This document shows positions 20,623 through 31,295 of a stretch of DNA of 64,000 nt, in pieces; position 1 is the stretch's first letter, and every line of letters begins with the position of its first letter. Origin of the DNA: Euglena gracilis. Its lineage: Eukaryota; Euglenida; Euglenophyceae; Euglenales. The position numbers and the translations under genes were made by a program. Below the pieces are notes generated by a model that did not search any database, was not told where the DNA came from, and saw nothing but the letters and a program-made list of their open reading frames with translations. Where the stretch lies: the NCBI GenBank assembly GCA_039621445.1, contig CP154956.1, forward strand, positions 20,673,295 to 20,737,294, in the 5' to 3' direction.

Positions 20623-21031
20623 GTGAACAGGGGCATATATTTTCCGCTGTCTCTGTTTTTGCGGAGATTACGGTTCATTTGGAAAGAGGCCGGATGGGGA
20701 TCCAAGGGCCCCGAGACGATGGGTCCGAGTGGGGAGCGCGTGGTCGGCCATTGGTTCAGAAGACCCCCCCCCCCTCCGAGCGTTCCTGGACAGAAGAAAT
20801 CGTTTGTTCGCAAGGGTGCGTTGCACAGATGAAATTTTCAGTGACGTGCATTTCCACAATACACATTATGCATTATAGAAATGCTCTTTTTTTTGCTGTG
20901 TAATGGGGGCTATGTGCAGAGCACATATTTTGCGCATTTTTCGAGGTATTCTTTCAATAAATTCCCAGTTACGTTCCCCTTCTGGTATTTTTGAGAGTAG
21001 CGTGTGCAGCATGCTAAGACAGCCCATTGGT

Positions 21032-21274
21032 CAGGCTGAGGCGGTTGTGCCGAACCCCCACCCGGGGGGGGGGGGGGGTGGCCTGCCTGGGCAGCACTCC
21101 AAGGCAATACCCGATCTGACCCCCGGGGGGGGGTGGGGGTAGGGTAGGGCACACAGCCCAAAAGTTGCCCTAGCACAGACCCTGGCGCCTACAAAGGCGC
21201 CGGGGAACCCCCAGTTTCCTAAGCCTATTTTCCCGAGGGTTGGTAAAAAAATTGCCAAAGCCTGTGGTACGTGT
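21032..21274. mobile_element. Family-C-like hAT element, target duplication unclear
   Basis: Left end CAGGCTGAGGCGG, right end GGTTGGTAAAAAAATTGCCAAAGCCTG split by a G/C-run interior, as in the family-C elements. Flanks CCATTGGT and TGGTACGT do not form a good duplication. Probably an old copy. Confidence 0.5.
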
Positions 21275-22019
21275 TTTTTTTTTTTTTTGGGCCATCACGG
21301 GGCTTGCCCGGCTATTCTCAGCCATATTTGGCGCATAGTTTGACCATTTTGCAGAGCAGTTTCACAGCCCACAAAGGGCCCAAAAAGATGCACAAAAAGG
21401 GTATTCTTTTGGCACATGGTGAGATGCAAAAGGAGGAGCCCCAAGGAAGTTGTATGAAGCTTTTTGGCTTTTACACAACATCTGTCAAAACAATCGGCTT
21501 TTCAGGGGTTCAGAGTGACCACTGGATATACATGTTCCCAAAGGCCCCTCCAACGGGTGGCATTCCTCTGAAAATTTTTTTTTCTGAAACCCCCCCCCCC
21601 AGGTTTCTTTTCACCATGTTTATTTTATACTTATCACATTCCACCATTTTGGATGGGATCGTTATCACATTTGTGGGACAAGAGTGAAAACACTGGCAGC
21701 CCTATTGGATGTGAAAGGAAAAAATGCTTGGCTTCCTGGAAAAAAGCGGCATGTGGGTAAAAAAATTTTGGACGAAAACGTTTCGTGGTTGGATCGCCCT
21801 TTTTTTCCTTTGTCCCGGCCATTTTTAGAAAAACGGGCTTGTTTTGCACAACATCTGTCAAAACATGCTTCTCAGGGTTCAAGTGACCATGATCCATTTC
21901 CCAAAGCCCCCTCCCAATGGGTGGCATTTCCCTCTGAAAAATTTTTTTCTGAATTAACTTGGTGAACCCGGGGGGCGGCGGAGTAGGCGAGGGGGGGGTG
22001 GGGGGGGGGGCGTGCGTAG

Positions 22020-22400
22020 GGTGTTGGTTAGTATAGCAAGGTGCCCAGGCACTTGCCTTACCCCAGGGTGTAGGGGCAGGCACCCCCATAGCACCCGAGT
22101 CCGACCCCCCCCGGGGGGGTGTAGGGTTGGGCTTTCGGGGGGCCCCCTAGCAGGCACCCCCTCCGACCTCCCCGGCGCCTTCGGCGCTGGGGGGCCCGGA
22201 AACGGCGGCCCATTTTACAATGAAAATTTTTTTCTGGCGTCCGGCACCGAGCCCGGATGGCCCCTCTTGCCCAGTGACCCCTGGGCCCTATGTGGTTATG
22301 CGGGAAAAAAAGCGGGGGCTGTTCTGTGTTGGCAGGCACCCTATCTAGCAAAACCCACGGGTTGCCCCACCTTCCCCCCCCCCCGGTTTGGTTGCACAAG
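22020..22400. repeat. Family-A-like element, degraded ends
   Basis: Carries GGGGCAGGCACCCCCATAGCACCCGA, the hairpin CGGCGCCTTCGGCGC, GAAAATTTTTTTCTGG, and ends with GGTTGCACAAGCATG, matching the family-A right end TAAGCACAAGCATG. The left end is not clear. Confidence 0.6.
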
Positions 22401-22680
22401 CATGGATGAGTGGGTGTGGCCCCGCCCCCACCCTGGGTCAGGTGGATGCGATATGCCCAGAGGGGGTTTCTCTGTTTTCGGCGCAAAACAACAGAAATTT
22501 TTTGGACCAAACAGACTCCCCCAAGAGGTCCCCAACCCCCCCCCCCCCCCCCGGGGCCTCCCCCCAAGGGGTGGTGGGTAGGCGTGGGTGGGTTCCGGAC
22601 CCCCCACTCTGGCCAGCTTCTATGCCGGATTCAGCAAACTGGGCATCGTTCAACCCCCCCAACCTTCGCACCTGGGCCAG

Positions 22681-22835
22681 CCCCTTCCCTTCATGTTGGC
22701 CATGGGGCGGCCCGGAACCGGTGGCCGCCCTGGACCGCAGCCGGCGGTCGGGGGATCGTCAGTTCCGGGACGGGGGCCGCGACTTCGGAGCGAGCCGGTC
22801 CGGCGGCCGGGAGTTCTGCCCCGGCTGCCGGACGG
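22681..22835 (+). CDS. Putative exon E10, Arg/Gly/Phe-rich
   Basis: Acceptor CTGGGCCAG; one leading nucleotide, then the frame PFPSCWPWGGPEPVAALDRS followed by RRSGDRQFRDGGRDFGASRS and GGREFCPGCRT. Third-position GC is very high. Donor ACGG|GTGCCA, phase 1, matching the next exon. RGG/FG-like composition suggests an RNA-binding or phase-separating disordered segment; that is inference from composition only. Confidence 0.55.
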
Positions 22836-23159
22836 GTGCCAGCCCCCCCCCCCCCTGCCGGCACTCCAACCCAGCCCTGTGTTTGCAAGGGGGGGACGCA
22901 ATAGCATTGCCCAGAGGTGGTTGCCCCCGGCGCCCTGGGGTTTGGTTTGACCGCTTGTGTGGCCTGGAGGCTCCTCCCCGCTGGGGGGGGGGGGCTGACT
23001 GGTGTTTGGGTTCTGGCATGTGGGGTCGGCCCGGAGTAGCCAAAAGGCGCCCAAAAAATGTTTTCGAAGAGATGCCGAAACCCATTCATTTTGGGCCATG
23101 GTGGCTGGGTGACCAACTCCTCCCCCCAGGTCTCCCCGCATCCCCAGGTCGAAACAACT

Positions 23160-23340
23160 GATGATTTTTTTTATAAAAAAAAGCCAGCGGGGAGGGTTTG
23201 ATGTGCATTCCCCCCCTCTTGGCTCTTTAGTTTGGTGCTTCACGGTCCCGAGGTTGATGGATCCCCCCGTTTGCATTTCAGCTGCAACCCATTTGTGTGT
23301 GCGCGTATGCATGTATTTGTGTGGAGAACCCCCCCCCCCA
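23160..23340. other. Intronic spacer E10-E11
   Basis: Short intron-like stretch with C-runs. No separate feature is supported. Confidence 0.4.
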
Positions 23341-23391
23341 TGTTCGGGTGGCCGAACCTCAGCGGTGGCCATGCCCCCCCCCCCCCGGCAG

Positions 23392-23555
23392 CCGGCCCGC
23401 ACGGCAGCGACCGGGGTGACCGGGGGGCCAGCAGTTGGGTGCCGGACGGGCCCCCAGGAGGGCGGCGGGGCTGGCAGGACGGCCCGGACCAGGAGCAGGG
23501 CGGTGCCCACTGCCTCCCCCCTTTGGTTCGCGGCCACACACCCCGGGCAGGCGAG
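23392..23555 (+). CDS. Putative exon E11, Gly/Trp/Asp-rich
   Basis: Acceptor after a C-run (CCCCCGGCAG), donor GCGAG|GTACGC. Two leading nucleotides join the G of E10 (Ala). The frame GPHGSDRGDRGASSWVPDGP then PGGRRGWQDGPDQEQGG has near-complete third-position GC. It carries SSW and RGW motifs in a Gly/Asp/Arg context. Phase 1 to phase 0. Confidence 0.6.
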
Positions 23556-24059
23556 GTACGCTTTCTGTTTCCAGGTTTTGTTCCGACCCTGACTCCAAAG
23601 TGCTGTGGCGTCTGAGCATCAACATATCGGCATGTGGATTTGTGCATGCTCTTTTATGGCATGGCATGGAATTACGGTGAGAGTGAATTAAACGAGCTTG
23701 TATTTCCCCCTCAGCTGGCTAGACCTCAGTTTTGTGGGTCTCAGGACTGGTCATTCTCATCAGGTGCCTCATTTTTAAAAAAAATATTTGTTCAGTACTT
23801 ATCCCAGAGTCAAGTGCTATAGGCCCCTTTCCAAAGCCTTCTCAGCCAGCTGCTGAATTGTGGAGACAGCTTGCCATCCCAGCCTGCCAGCCCCCCGACG
23901 GCTGCCCTCCCCCAGCGTGGTCGTCTCTCAGGAAGGAAAAATATATCGGGCGAATCCACAAGCATCCGACATTCATGCATTCATGTTTCAATGGGGTAAT
24001 GCCTTTTGAGCAGCGTTTTGTTTTCTTTCTGACAGAATGGGTCATTTTTGATTGTCCAG

Positions 24060-24355
24060 GTTGTGGCTGAAGCCCCCGTTGCGGTCTTTGCGGCCGGGGA
24101 CGTACCCCACTGCCCCCCCCCCCCCGTGCCCGGGCACCGCCGCTGGCCCCGGCGGCCGGGGGCGCTGGGACGTGCCGGCCGGCAACGACGACTGGCCCCC
24201 GGACCGCTTCGGCCCGGGCTGGGGGGACCCGGCGGCGGGGCGGTTCGGCGGCGGGAAGGGGAAGGGGAAGGGCGACCGCCGGGGCTGGGCCGACGACTTC
24301 CGCCCCCGGCCACCGCGCTGCCCGGCCCTGTCCCTACCTGCCAGAAGACTGGGGG
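24060..24355 (+). CDS. Putative exon E13, FGPGW repeat copy 1
   Basis: Acceptor GATTGTCCAG. The 3' part reads RWDVPAGNDDWPPDRFGPGW then GDPAAGRFGGGKGKGKGDRR and GWADDFRPRPP, with very high third-position GC. The motif FGPGW followed by acidic residues recurs in the exon at 25212, which supports the frame. The 5' part contains a 14-base C tract and reads VVAEAPVAVFAAGDV in the phase predicted by E11 but in a different frame from FGPGW, so the C-tract length may be wrong or a start in phase 2 is used. The end at GGGGG|GTAGG is approximate. Confidence 0.55.
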
Positions 24356-25211
24356 GTAGGTTTTATTTGGAGAACCAAACGATCGAAACGATCGCTCAGC
24401 CATCCCCCACCCATGACTGTGATGGCCCAGTTTGTTACGGGGGGAGGGGACACACCACGTTTTTTGTGGGTTTTGGAAGGTTTGGTCTGCATATTGACTA
24501 ATTCCAGATTCAGGATGTTCCCATCTCTCCACGTTGCATAGTGAAAGTTTTCTTCTGGGGAGGCGAAAAACTCTCCAAGTCTTCTCCCGCAGAAAACTGC
24601 ACATCCCACAAGCTCCTGAAGGATTTTACGTGCTTTTTCCCCTTGTTTTTTCCCCCCTTAATTTGCTTCATTTTTTGTGTGCTTGCGTGCTTTTCATGTC
24701 GCGTTTTTCGAGGGTTCATTTTGCACTCTCCCCTTTCTGTTGCATTTCCTTGGATGAATCCATTTCCCCTGAAATTCCTTCCAGGGTAAATCGTTGTGTG
24801 TCCAATGGGACCCAGGAAAACAGCGATGAATGGACATATGGAAATATCACACATCACCCGCATGTCACCAACTCGCCAAAAGAAACCAAAAAACATGTTT
24901 AATTACAACCCTACCAAAACCCATAAAGATGAATTTGCTGATGGGTGATCTTAACAAGCGCTGCCCCTCTCATTCTGAATAACTATGAATAACTGGGATG
25001 GGGGGGGCACAACATCCGCCACCAGAGGGGGAGGACTGTTCTTTGCCATGCATGTGCCGTTTTTTTTTTTCACTCGCTTCGACAGAAATGAAAGATCAGA
25101 ATTCCGAAAAACCGGAAAACAAACTAACAAACATTATTTGGAAGCAATTTGAAGTTCTGATGTCCTGTGCAAGGGTGAAATGAGAGCACTGGCTGACTGG
25201 AGGGTGGGTAG

Positions 25212-25412
25212 CAACGGAGGACGGGAACCAGGCCTGGGCCCCCCGAACGGCGGGCAGCGCGGTGGGCCCAGTTTGGTGGCAAGGGCCAGCGGTTTCCGGA
25301 TGGGAAGGGCCGCAGCGGCTTTGGGCCGGGCTGGCCGGCGGAGGACGACGCGAGGGACGGTGGAAGCCGCTGGTCACGAGCCTGGAGCAGGGGCCGTCCT
25401 CCCTGCCGGGGG
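25212..25412 (+). CDS. Putative exon E14, FGPGW repeat copy 2
   Basis: Opens directly after GGGTGGGTAG and runs 67 codons, phase 0 at both ends, to CGGGG|GTGGTG. Key segment: QFGGKGQRFPDGKGRSGFGP, then GWPAEDDARDGGSRWSRAW. It shares FGGxKG and FGPGW plus acidic residues with 24060-24355, evidence for tandem module duplication. Other frames are also open in this GC-rich stretch; the shared motif is why I chose this one. Confidence 0.5.
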
Positions 25413-25750
25413 GTGGTGGGGGGGGTGTGTGTGGCGTTTTTAAAAGGTTGGACCATGTGGGGTGGGGGGTTCAACCGGACCTGGGGGTGCACCGCCAAGG
25501 ACCTCGTGGGTCCCCTTTGGGGCTGAAATATTTATTAAGAAAAAAGCTGTATTGTAAAAGCTTGTATTACAAGCTTTTGACCCCAACCCAAAATGACCCC
25601 CCAAAGTGCCTCCTCCAGGCTCCAGGGGTGGGGTGTGTTCCCCCCCGTCTTAAGATATCTCTGTTGGTGGGCAGTGGGTGGGAGGGTGGGTGGGGCCGAC
25701 CGCTGGTGGGCAGCGGGTGTGTTGTGTGTTGGGGGGACCTCTGGCCCCAG

Positions 25751-25834
25751 AACCCGAACTCCACACGCCGGTGGAGCAACGAGGTCAACTTCAAGGTGCG
25801 CGACCCGGACGAGGGCCTCCCGGACTTCCGGCCA
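25751..25834 (+). CDS. Putative exon E15, acidic module
   Basis: Acceptor CTGGCCCCAG; exactly 28 codons, phase 0 to phase 0. Frame NPNSTRRWSNEVNFKVRDPD then EGLPDFRP, donor GGCCA|GTCCCT. Strong third-position GC. It has the DPDE-x-L/P-x-D/F pattern seen again at 30086-30308 (VDPDEEPAWP). Confidence 0.55.
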
Positions 25835-25960
25835 GTCCCTCGCATCATTTTTATGGGAGGATTTTTAATTCTCCAGCCGCAGGGGGTTCAAGGGCATTCC
25901 GTTTCAAAACTTGTTTGACACAATCATCGATCATTTTGATGCACTGTGTTTCACTGACAG

Positions 25961-26059
25961 GTTTTGATGGCTTGCCTCCCTTTCCGGACCGCTTTCAGGG
26001 CACAATCATCCAACAATTGGACGATGGTCGGCCGTCCCCGGTCCTTTGTGGAGTGAAAG
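25961..26059 (+). CDS. Putative exon E16
   Basis: Acceptor TTCACTGACAG, donor GTGAAAG|GTTGGA; phase 1 to phase 1 (99 nt). Frame FDGLPPFPDRFQGTIIQQLD then DGRPSPVLCGVK. The FDGLPPF stretch resembles DEGLPDF of the preceding exon. Phase does not match E15 directly, so an exon is missing or this reading is wrong. Confidence 0.4.
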
Positions 26060-27160
26060 GTTGGAGTCTGAACAGAGATGAGGGTCTGTGTCCAGGGCCA
26101 ACGCCGCGCTGACACATCGTTCTCCGCTGGGCCGCCCGTTGCTGCGCAACAGCAGAGTGTGGCATGGTTGCAGGATGAACCGGCCCTTGACGGGCACCCA
26201 AATCCACAGCCTTTTTCCGCCAACGCTTCGTGTTCTACAAAGCTCCGGTGGCTGCAGTCCTGAGGGTGGTTGGCGACACGCCACCGTTTGTTTCATTCTT
26301 GTGGACCCAACTTGAGGAGCGACCACACGCTCCAGGATGGGAAGACCAAATCTTGAATTGCCTGCAACAATCTCCGGGGGGGGGGTTCTTGTTTTTATAA
26401 AAAGCACTGGGTGGTTGGCCCCGAGCCACTCACCCAATATTTTTTTTAAAAAAGGAAGCTTAGTGTGTGAGTGTTACAACAACACATGTGCACACACATA
26501 TCCATATCCTTGGTAAGGGCTCCTCTTATCAAATGGTTCCCATGCCACACCACATTTTCTTGCCTTGCGGCGTGCTCTTTTAGGCGTCATCATACCTTCC
26601 TCAACGATAATTCACCTCTCGTTCAAAGCTCCAGAGTTTGACTATGAATATTTTAGATTTTTTTTGCCTGTGTTTTTTTTTGTGGCCCCTCAGACAAGCA
26701 CGCCCAGCGACAACACCCGACAACACCACCAAAATACCAAGTGTCTGGAGGCGGTTGCCCTCCGGATCCTGTGCCAACCTGGATGTCCCATCCCCCCAGG
26801 AAACTGTCCTCCCCAGGAATTTGTCCTCCACTCCTGATCCCCCAGACCTATCCCTATAGGAACCTCTCTTTTGAAAATTTTGTTTTTAAAGAAGTCTTTC
26901 TCCAGGTTTTTTAAAAAAAACTGTGAACATTTTTTTCAGGATTCTGGTGACAAAGCTTGTGAAAATGATGTTTTTCTGTCCCCCCCCCCCCTGTCACCAG
27001 TGTTTGTCACCAGGGGTCGAAAATGTCGACCTTTTTCCTCTGGCCAGACCTGCTGGGAAACTGTACTCTACCCTCTCCACCGCTGACCTGTCCTTACACG
27101 GACCTGTGCAACCTTTGCTCTCGCTCTAAAGAAGAACACACACGTACACAACACACACAC
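26060..27160. other. Intron-like spacer with dispersed fragments
   Basis: About 26690-26750 (GACAACACCACCAAAATACCAAGTGTCTGGAG, shown only as a repeat) resembles 56244-56285, so the open frame there is not taken as an exon. About 26795-27110 has AAACTGTCC...CCAGG and GACCTGTCC motifs of the AAACTGTCA/GACCTGTCA repeat found again at 32400-32710 and 43185-43430. Confidence 0.45.
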
Positions 27161-27163
27161 TTT

Positions 27164-27719
27164 TTCCAGCCGGCCCACGGGACCCCCCCAGGTCCTCAGA
27201 AAACCCCTGGTGCATGTGTGTTTTATGTTCTGTTGTGTTCTGCATGTCTGTCTGTGTGCTGTGTTGTATTGTGGGTATGTGTACGCGCGCGCGTGTGTTA
27301 TTTGTGTGTGCGTCTGGTGCTGGCTCGAAAAAAGGTGCTGGCTGGACCCCCCCCAAAGGGGGTGGGGTCTGTGGGGTCCAGCTGGCTGGGAGCTGGACCC
27401 AGCTCGTACCCCCAAAAATGCCCCAAAAAGCCCAATTCTGGGTTGGAATTTTTCAGCTAAAATGTTGGTGGAAAAATCCCAAACACCACCCAGAACGCCA
27501 TTTCTGGCCATTTTTAGCCCCCTCTTTCCAAATTTTTTGGCGCTTTGCAAGATTTTTCCGGTCCAGCCCGGCTTTGCCCGGCTGGCCCGAACTTATTTCA
27601 GCTGACCCCCTCCCCCCCCGGGGTCCGCAGCCCGGCTGGGAGGTGCTGGCTGGAAAAAAGCCTGCCGGCTGGCTGGACCCCCCTGGGGTAGGGTCCCCTC
27701 CGGCTGAAGAAAACCCCTG
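27164..27719. repeat. Family-D-like transposon complex
   Basis: Contains two right-end-like texts (CAGAAAACCCCTG at about 27200 and GAAGAAAACCCCTG at about 27710), GGTGCTGGCTGGACCCCCC blocks in both orientations and GGCGCTTTGCAAG. It looks like two overlapping or nested family-D copies bordered by AC/GC-rich microsatellite. Left termini are not resolved. Confidence 0.55.
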
Positions 27720-27721
27720 GC

Positions 27722-28360
<639 letters not shown>

Positions 28361-28395
28361 ACCATCCCCACCATCACCAATGGGGTTAGGGTCAG

Positions 28396-28558
28396 AAAAG
28401 GGCGGCCCCTGTTGACCGGGGCACCTTCGACACCGCGACGCCGGTGGACCTGGACGACCTCGACCTCTCCCTGCTCAACGCCCTGGACGAGGACAGCATG
28501 ATGGAGTTCGGTGGCGCGGCCCCGGCCGGCCGGGCTATGCGCCCAGGGCGTCCGCTGG
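28396..28558 (+). CDS. Putative exon E18, acidic F-D-x(n)-V-D module
   Basis: Acceptor TTAGGGTCAG, phase 0 start. Frame KRAAPVDRGTFDTATPVDLD then DLDLSLLNALDEDSMMEFGG and AAPAGRA. High third-position GC. Strongly acidic amphipathic helix (LDDLDLSLLNALDEDSMM) of the kind found in transactivation or clathrin/KIX-type binding motifs; role is inference. GTFDTATPVDLDD aligns with GSFDKFNAVDPDE of 30086-30308. The possible donor CTGG|GTGCTG lies in the left target duplication of the hAT element at 28562. Confidence 0.65.
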
Positions 28559-28561
28559 GTG

Positions 28562-28962
28562 CTGGCTTCTGCTTAAGGGATTGCAGTACCCCCACCCCCC
28601 CCGGGGGGCTGAACTGCAGCTGGTCCAAATTTGGCTAGTGGGATTTCCAGCGGACCTCCCCCCCCCCGGGGGGGTCTGCTGGCAGGGCAAGCTAGTGGAA
28701 AATTTTTTTTCCGGTGACCGGCGCAAAGCGCCGGAATTTTTTGGGAATTTTTGGAACAAAATCAGCCAAAAAACCTATTAAAAATCTCATTTCCACCTCG
28801 GTGCGCAGCGCCGGAGGAAAATTTTTTTCCAGTTTGGGGGACCCCGGACCCCCCCCCCCCCCCGGGGGGGGGGGGGTCTAGCTAGCCCATTTTTCCCAGT
28901 GTCTAGCCGATTGGCTAGCCAGTCTCCCCCCCCCCCCCCCCGGGGCCTTAAGCAAAAGCCTG
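28562..28962. mobile_element. hAT-like family-B element at an exon edge
   Basis: Ends CTGGCTTCTGCTTAAGGG and CCTTAAGCAAAAGCCTG. Flanks GCTGGGTG (28554-28561) and GCCAGGTG (28963-28970) match in 6 of 8. Interior: GATTGCAGTACCCCC, GTCCAAATTTGGCTAGTGGG, hairpins CCGGCGCAAAGCGCCGG and GGTGCGCAGCGCC, GTGTCTAGCCGATTGGCTAG. The second full copy is at 58243-58698. Confidence 0.75.
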
Positions 28963-29020
28963 GCCAGGTGTTGGGGGGGGCGTGGGGGGTAATGATGCTG
29001 GGCGTTGGCTGTGTGGGAAT

Positions 29021-29136
29021 CAGGCTTGTGCTTAGTCGGGTGCCTACCCCACGGGTGGGGGGGAGGTGGGTGCTAGGGGCAGGCACCCCATAGCACCCAT
29101 CCGCCCCCCCCCCCCCGGTCGGTCAGCACAAGCTTG
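29021..29136. mobile_element. Short family-A hAT-like element
   Basis: 116 bp, ends CAGGCTTGTGCTTAGTCGGG and GGTCAGCACAAGCTTG. Perfect 8-bp target duplication GTGGGAAT at 29013-29020 and 29137-29144. It is an internal-deletion form of the 27882 element and the clearest single proof of the mode of insertion. Confidence 0.92.
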
Positions 29137-29144
29137 GTGGGAAT

Positions 29145-30085
29145 CCCGCCACCGATTCCTGTGGCGCCAGGGCGCCAATTTTGAGGTCATTTTGGTGGGT
29201 GGGAGTTGACCCCCCACCAAACCCCCCCTCCCCCCCCCCCCCCGGCCGACCAAGCAAAAATAAAATATGCCAGACCCTCCCAAATTTAAGCGAATTGCCA
29301 GGAAAATACCTTAGAATTGCCGAACACCCTACTTTTAAGCACATTTTTACAACTGTTTGGGGCCATTTTGGGGTCAAGAAAGTTGCTTTCTTTCAGCCAG
29401 TTACACACCCGGCTGCAGATAGGGCCCGGCCCGTTTTGGCATTTTGGGTAAAAATGAAATTCCCTCCTTTTGTTTCGTTCCTCCAGGGGGCTGGGAGGTC
29501 GGGAGTTGGGGGGAACGAGGCTGGAGGGGGCGGATTTCACTTTATACCAGTTTACACATGGCGCAAAGAACCGAAGGAAATTTACTGTTTTTTTTGTGAA
29601 CCCAAAAGATGATGATCTAGACCCCCACCTGCCAAGATTCCGGGTTGCCCGCGGTCACTATATTTATCTAAAGGTCTATATCTATCTAAAGGTGAAAATT
29701 ATCCCAGGAACTTGAACCAGGATATAACCCCCCAAGAATTAATCCCCCCCTGAGAACCGACTTCATTGCAATCCCCCCCTCCTCGCAGCAGTGGACGCAA
29801 GGACAAAAACGTTGGGAAAATTGGCGAAGTCACTGATTTTGCTGAGCCCTCAAAGGCTCAAAGTGATGTTGGTCCGTCTTCCGAAACAACGCTTGGAGAT
29901 GCCGCTTGAGGCATGCGGTACCTGTTGGCCGCAGTGACTGCAGTGGCAGGAGCGCAGCCGGCAGTACCATTCATTCACCAGATGCGCATGCCTCCAGGGA
30001 AAGGAAGACTGCAACAATGGGACCAAGCCAAGAAGGGTGCAGGCGGAAGGAGCCCCCCCCCCCCAGCCCCCCCAGCCCCAGACAG
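29145..30085. other. Intron-like spacer
   Basis: Contains a copy (about 29540-29625) of the dispersed repeat also seen at 7515-7615, and C-run segments. No exon is supported until about 30086. Confidence 0.45.
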
Positions 30086-30308
30086 CCAGAGGAGAGGTGG
30101 CCTCGGGTCCCCTGCCCCGCCCCCGCGGCTCGTTCGACAAGTTCAACGCCGTTGACCCGGACGAGGAGCCGGCATGGCCGGGCCCCGCCGGCGACCCCGC
30201 GGCGGCCGCCCGCCCCGCGGACCGGCCCGCCGACCTCCCGGGGCTCCGGGCCCCCGGCCGCGCCCCGACACACGCAGACCCCCTTCTTTCCAAATCCAGG
30301 CATCCCGT
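30086..30308 (+). CDS. Putative exon E19, acidic F-D-x(n)-V-D module
   Basis: Acceptor CCAGACAG with two leading nucleotides, which matches the phase-1 end of E18. Frame RGEVASGPLPRPRGSFDKFN then AVDPDEEPAWPGPAGDP, then an Ala/Pro/Arg-rich tail. Third-position GC is extreme. The donor is uncertain: the first usable GT is near 30309. GSFDKFNAVDPDE repeats the E18 core. Confidence 0.5.
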
Positions 30309-30353
30309 CTGCAGCCCACCTGTTGCGGAGCTGGCGAATGTCTTTATACGCAT

Positions 30354-30384
30354 AATATATATATGTATATAGTTTATAAATATG

Positions 30385-30432
<48 letters not shown>
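30354..30432. repeat. AT microsatellite
   Basis: TA/AT repeat of about 80 bp with a few G or C interruptions, ending at TTTATAGCAG. Confidence 0.97.
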
Positions 30433-30436
30433 GCAG

Positions 30437-30680
30437 GAGTGGCTGGCATTCTGGATCGGGCCACCGTCCTCGTCGGCATGTTTCCCCGCCGTCTGGGAGC
30501 CCCCTCGAGGGTTCCAGGCTGGCCTTCGTCGTTTGGCTTGTCCGTCGGTTTCGCCTGCGGCTTCACCATGTGTCAACCGTGTCTCAACCTCCACGAGCCG
30601 TCCCCAACGCAGAGGCTGCAATTGGGGATTTGCGGTGCTCCGGGGAGGTGGGGGTGGCATCGGCTTCGGCAGTCGACCAG
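30437..30680 (+). CDS. Possible exon E20, frame uncertain
   Basis: Acceptor TTATAGCAG, donor CGACCAG|GTCAGC. All three forward frames are open. The one with most third-position GC reads GVAGILDRATVLVGMFPRRL then GAPSRVPGWPSSFGLSVGFA and is Cys-containing. Another begins with SGWHSGSGHRPRRH. The reverse strand is open too, so I give low weight. Confidence 0.35.
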
Positions 30681-30882
30681 GTCAGCCCAGGGGAGGGTGA
30701 CCCCTCACAGACGGCTGGCCATTGGCCTCGGCCCAAAGGTGAGAGCCCGCAATGGTCCCCCATTGGGCCATCCCACGCCATAACACTCCATAACTGAACA
30801 AATCCCCCCATCAGCTTCCAGCCTGGTTCTCAGGGTCGCCAATGGGGCGGCAGCCCCAGCGATCCATTCCAATCCCCATCAG

Positions 30883-31012
30883 AGCCAAACACAAGGGAGG
30901 CTGGCGGGAAGGCCCGTCGCTGGCGGGAATGGAGGGGTGGACGGCGCAGGACGTGCTGCGGGAGTTCGAGAACCTGCCGGAGGAGGACCGCCCCCGCCCC
31001 CCGGGGCAGGAG
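30883..31012 (+). CDS. Putative exon E21, acidic helix
   Basis: Acceptor CCCCATCAG, donor CAGGAG|GTGTGT. One leading nucleotide, then AKHKGGWREGPSLAGMEGWT followed by AQDVLREFENLPEEDRPRPP. High third-position GC. It has two Trp motifs (GGWREG, EGWTAQ) and an amphipathic acidic helix. Confidence 0.6.
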
Positions 31013-31059
31013 GTGTGTGCACCCCCCCCCCCCCCGCCCATGTCGTTTACCGTTGGATC

Positions 31060-31165
31060 CAGCTGTTTTCTTAAGCTGGGGGGGGACCGAACCCCAGCCA
31101 GCCAGCACCTTTTTCCAGCTGGCCCGCGGACCCCCCCCCCCCCGCGGCCCTTAAGAAGACCCCTG
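31060..31165. mobile_element. Short family-D hAT-like element
   Basis: 106 bp. Ends CAGCTGTTTTCTTAAGC and GGCCCTTAAGAAGACCCCTG. Target duplication GTTGGATC (31052-31059) / GTAGGATC (31166-31173), 7 of 8. Interior is CCAGCCAGCCAGCACC plus C/G runs. It lies in the short intron after E21. Confidence 0.85.
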
Positions 31166-31217
31166 GTAGGATCAGATGGTTTTCCTTTGGACCAATTTCT
31201 TTTATTGGTCTTTTCAG

Positions 31218-31295
31218 AGAAAACAATGACAATAGAGAACCAGACTTTGGCTGCTGACTCTGAACTGCTGGCTGTGCCTTCATCACGAGGGAGGG
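31218..31295 (+). CDS. Putative exon E22
   Basis: Acceptor GGTCTTTTCAG, donor GAGGG|GTAACG; phase 1 to phase 1 (78 nt). Frame KTMTIENQTLAADSELLAVP then SSRGR. It does not match the phase-0 end of E21, so an exon is unseen between them or one reading is wrong. Confidence 0.45.

Noticed and set aside
26690-26840. Possible exon TSTPSDNTRQHHQNTKC
   Set aside because: The text overlaps a dispersed repeat also found near 56.25 kb and 54.22 kb, so the open frame may belong to the repeat.
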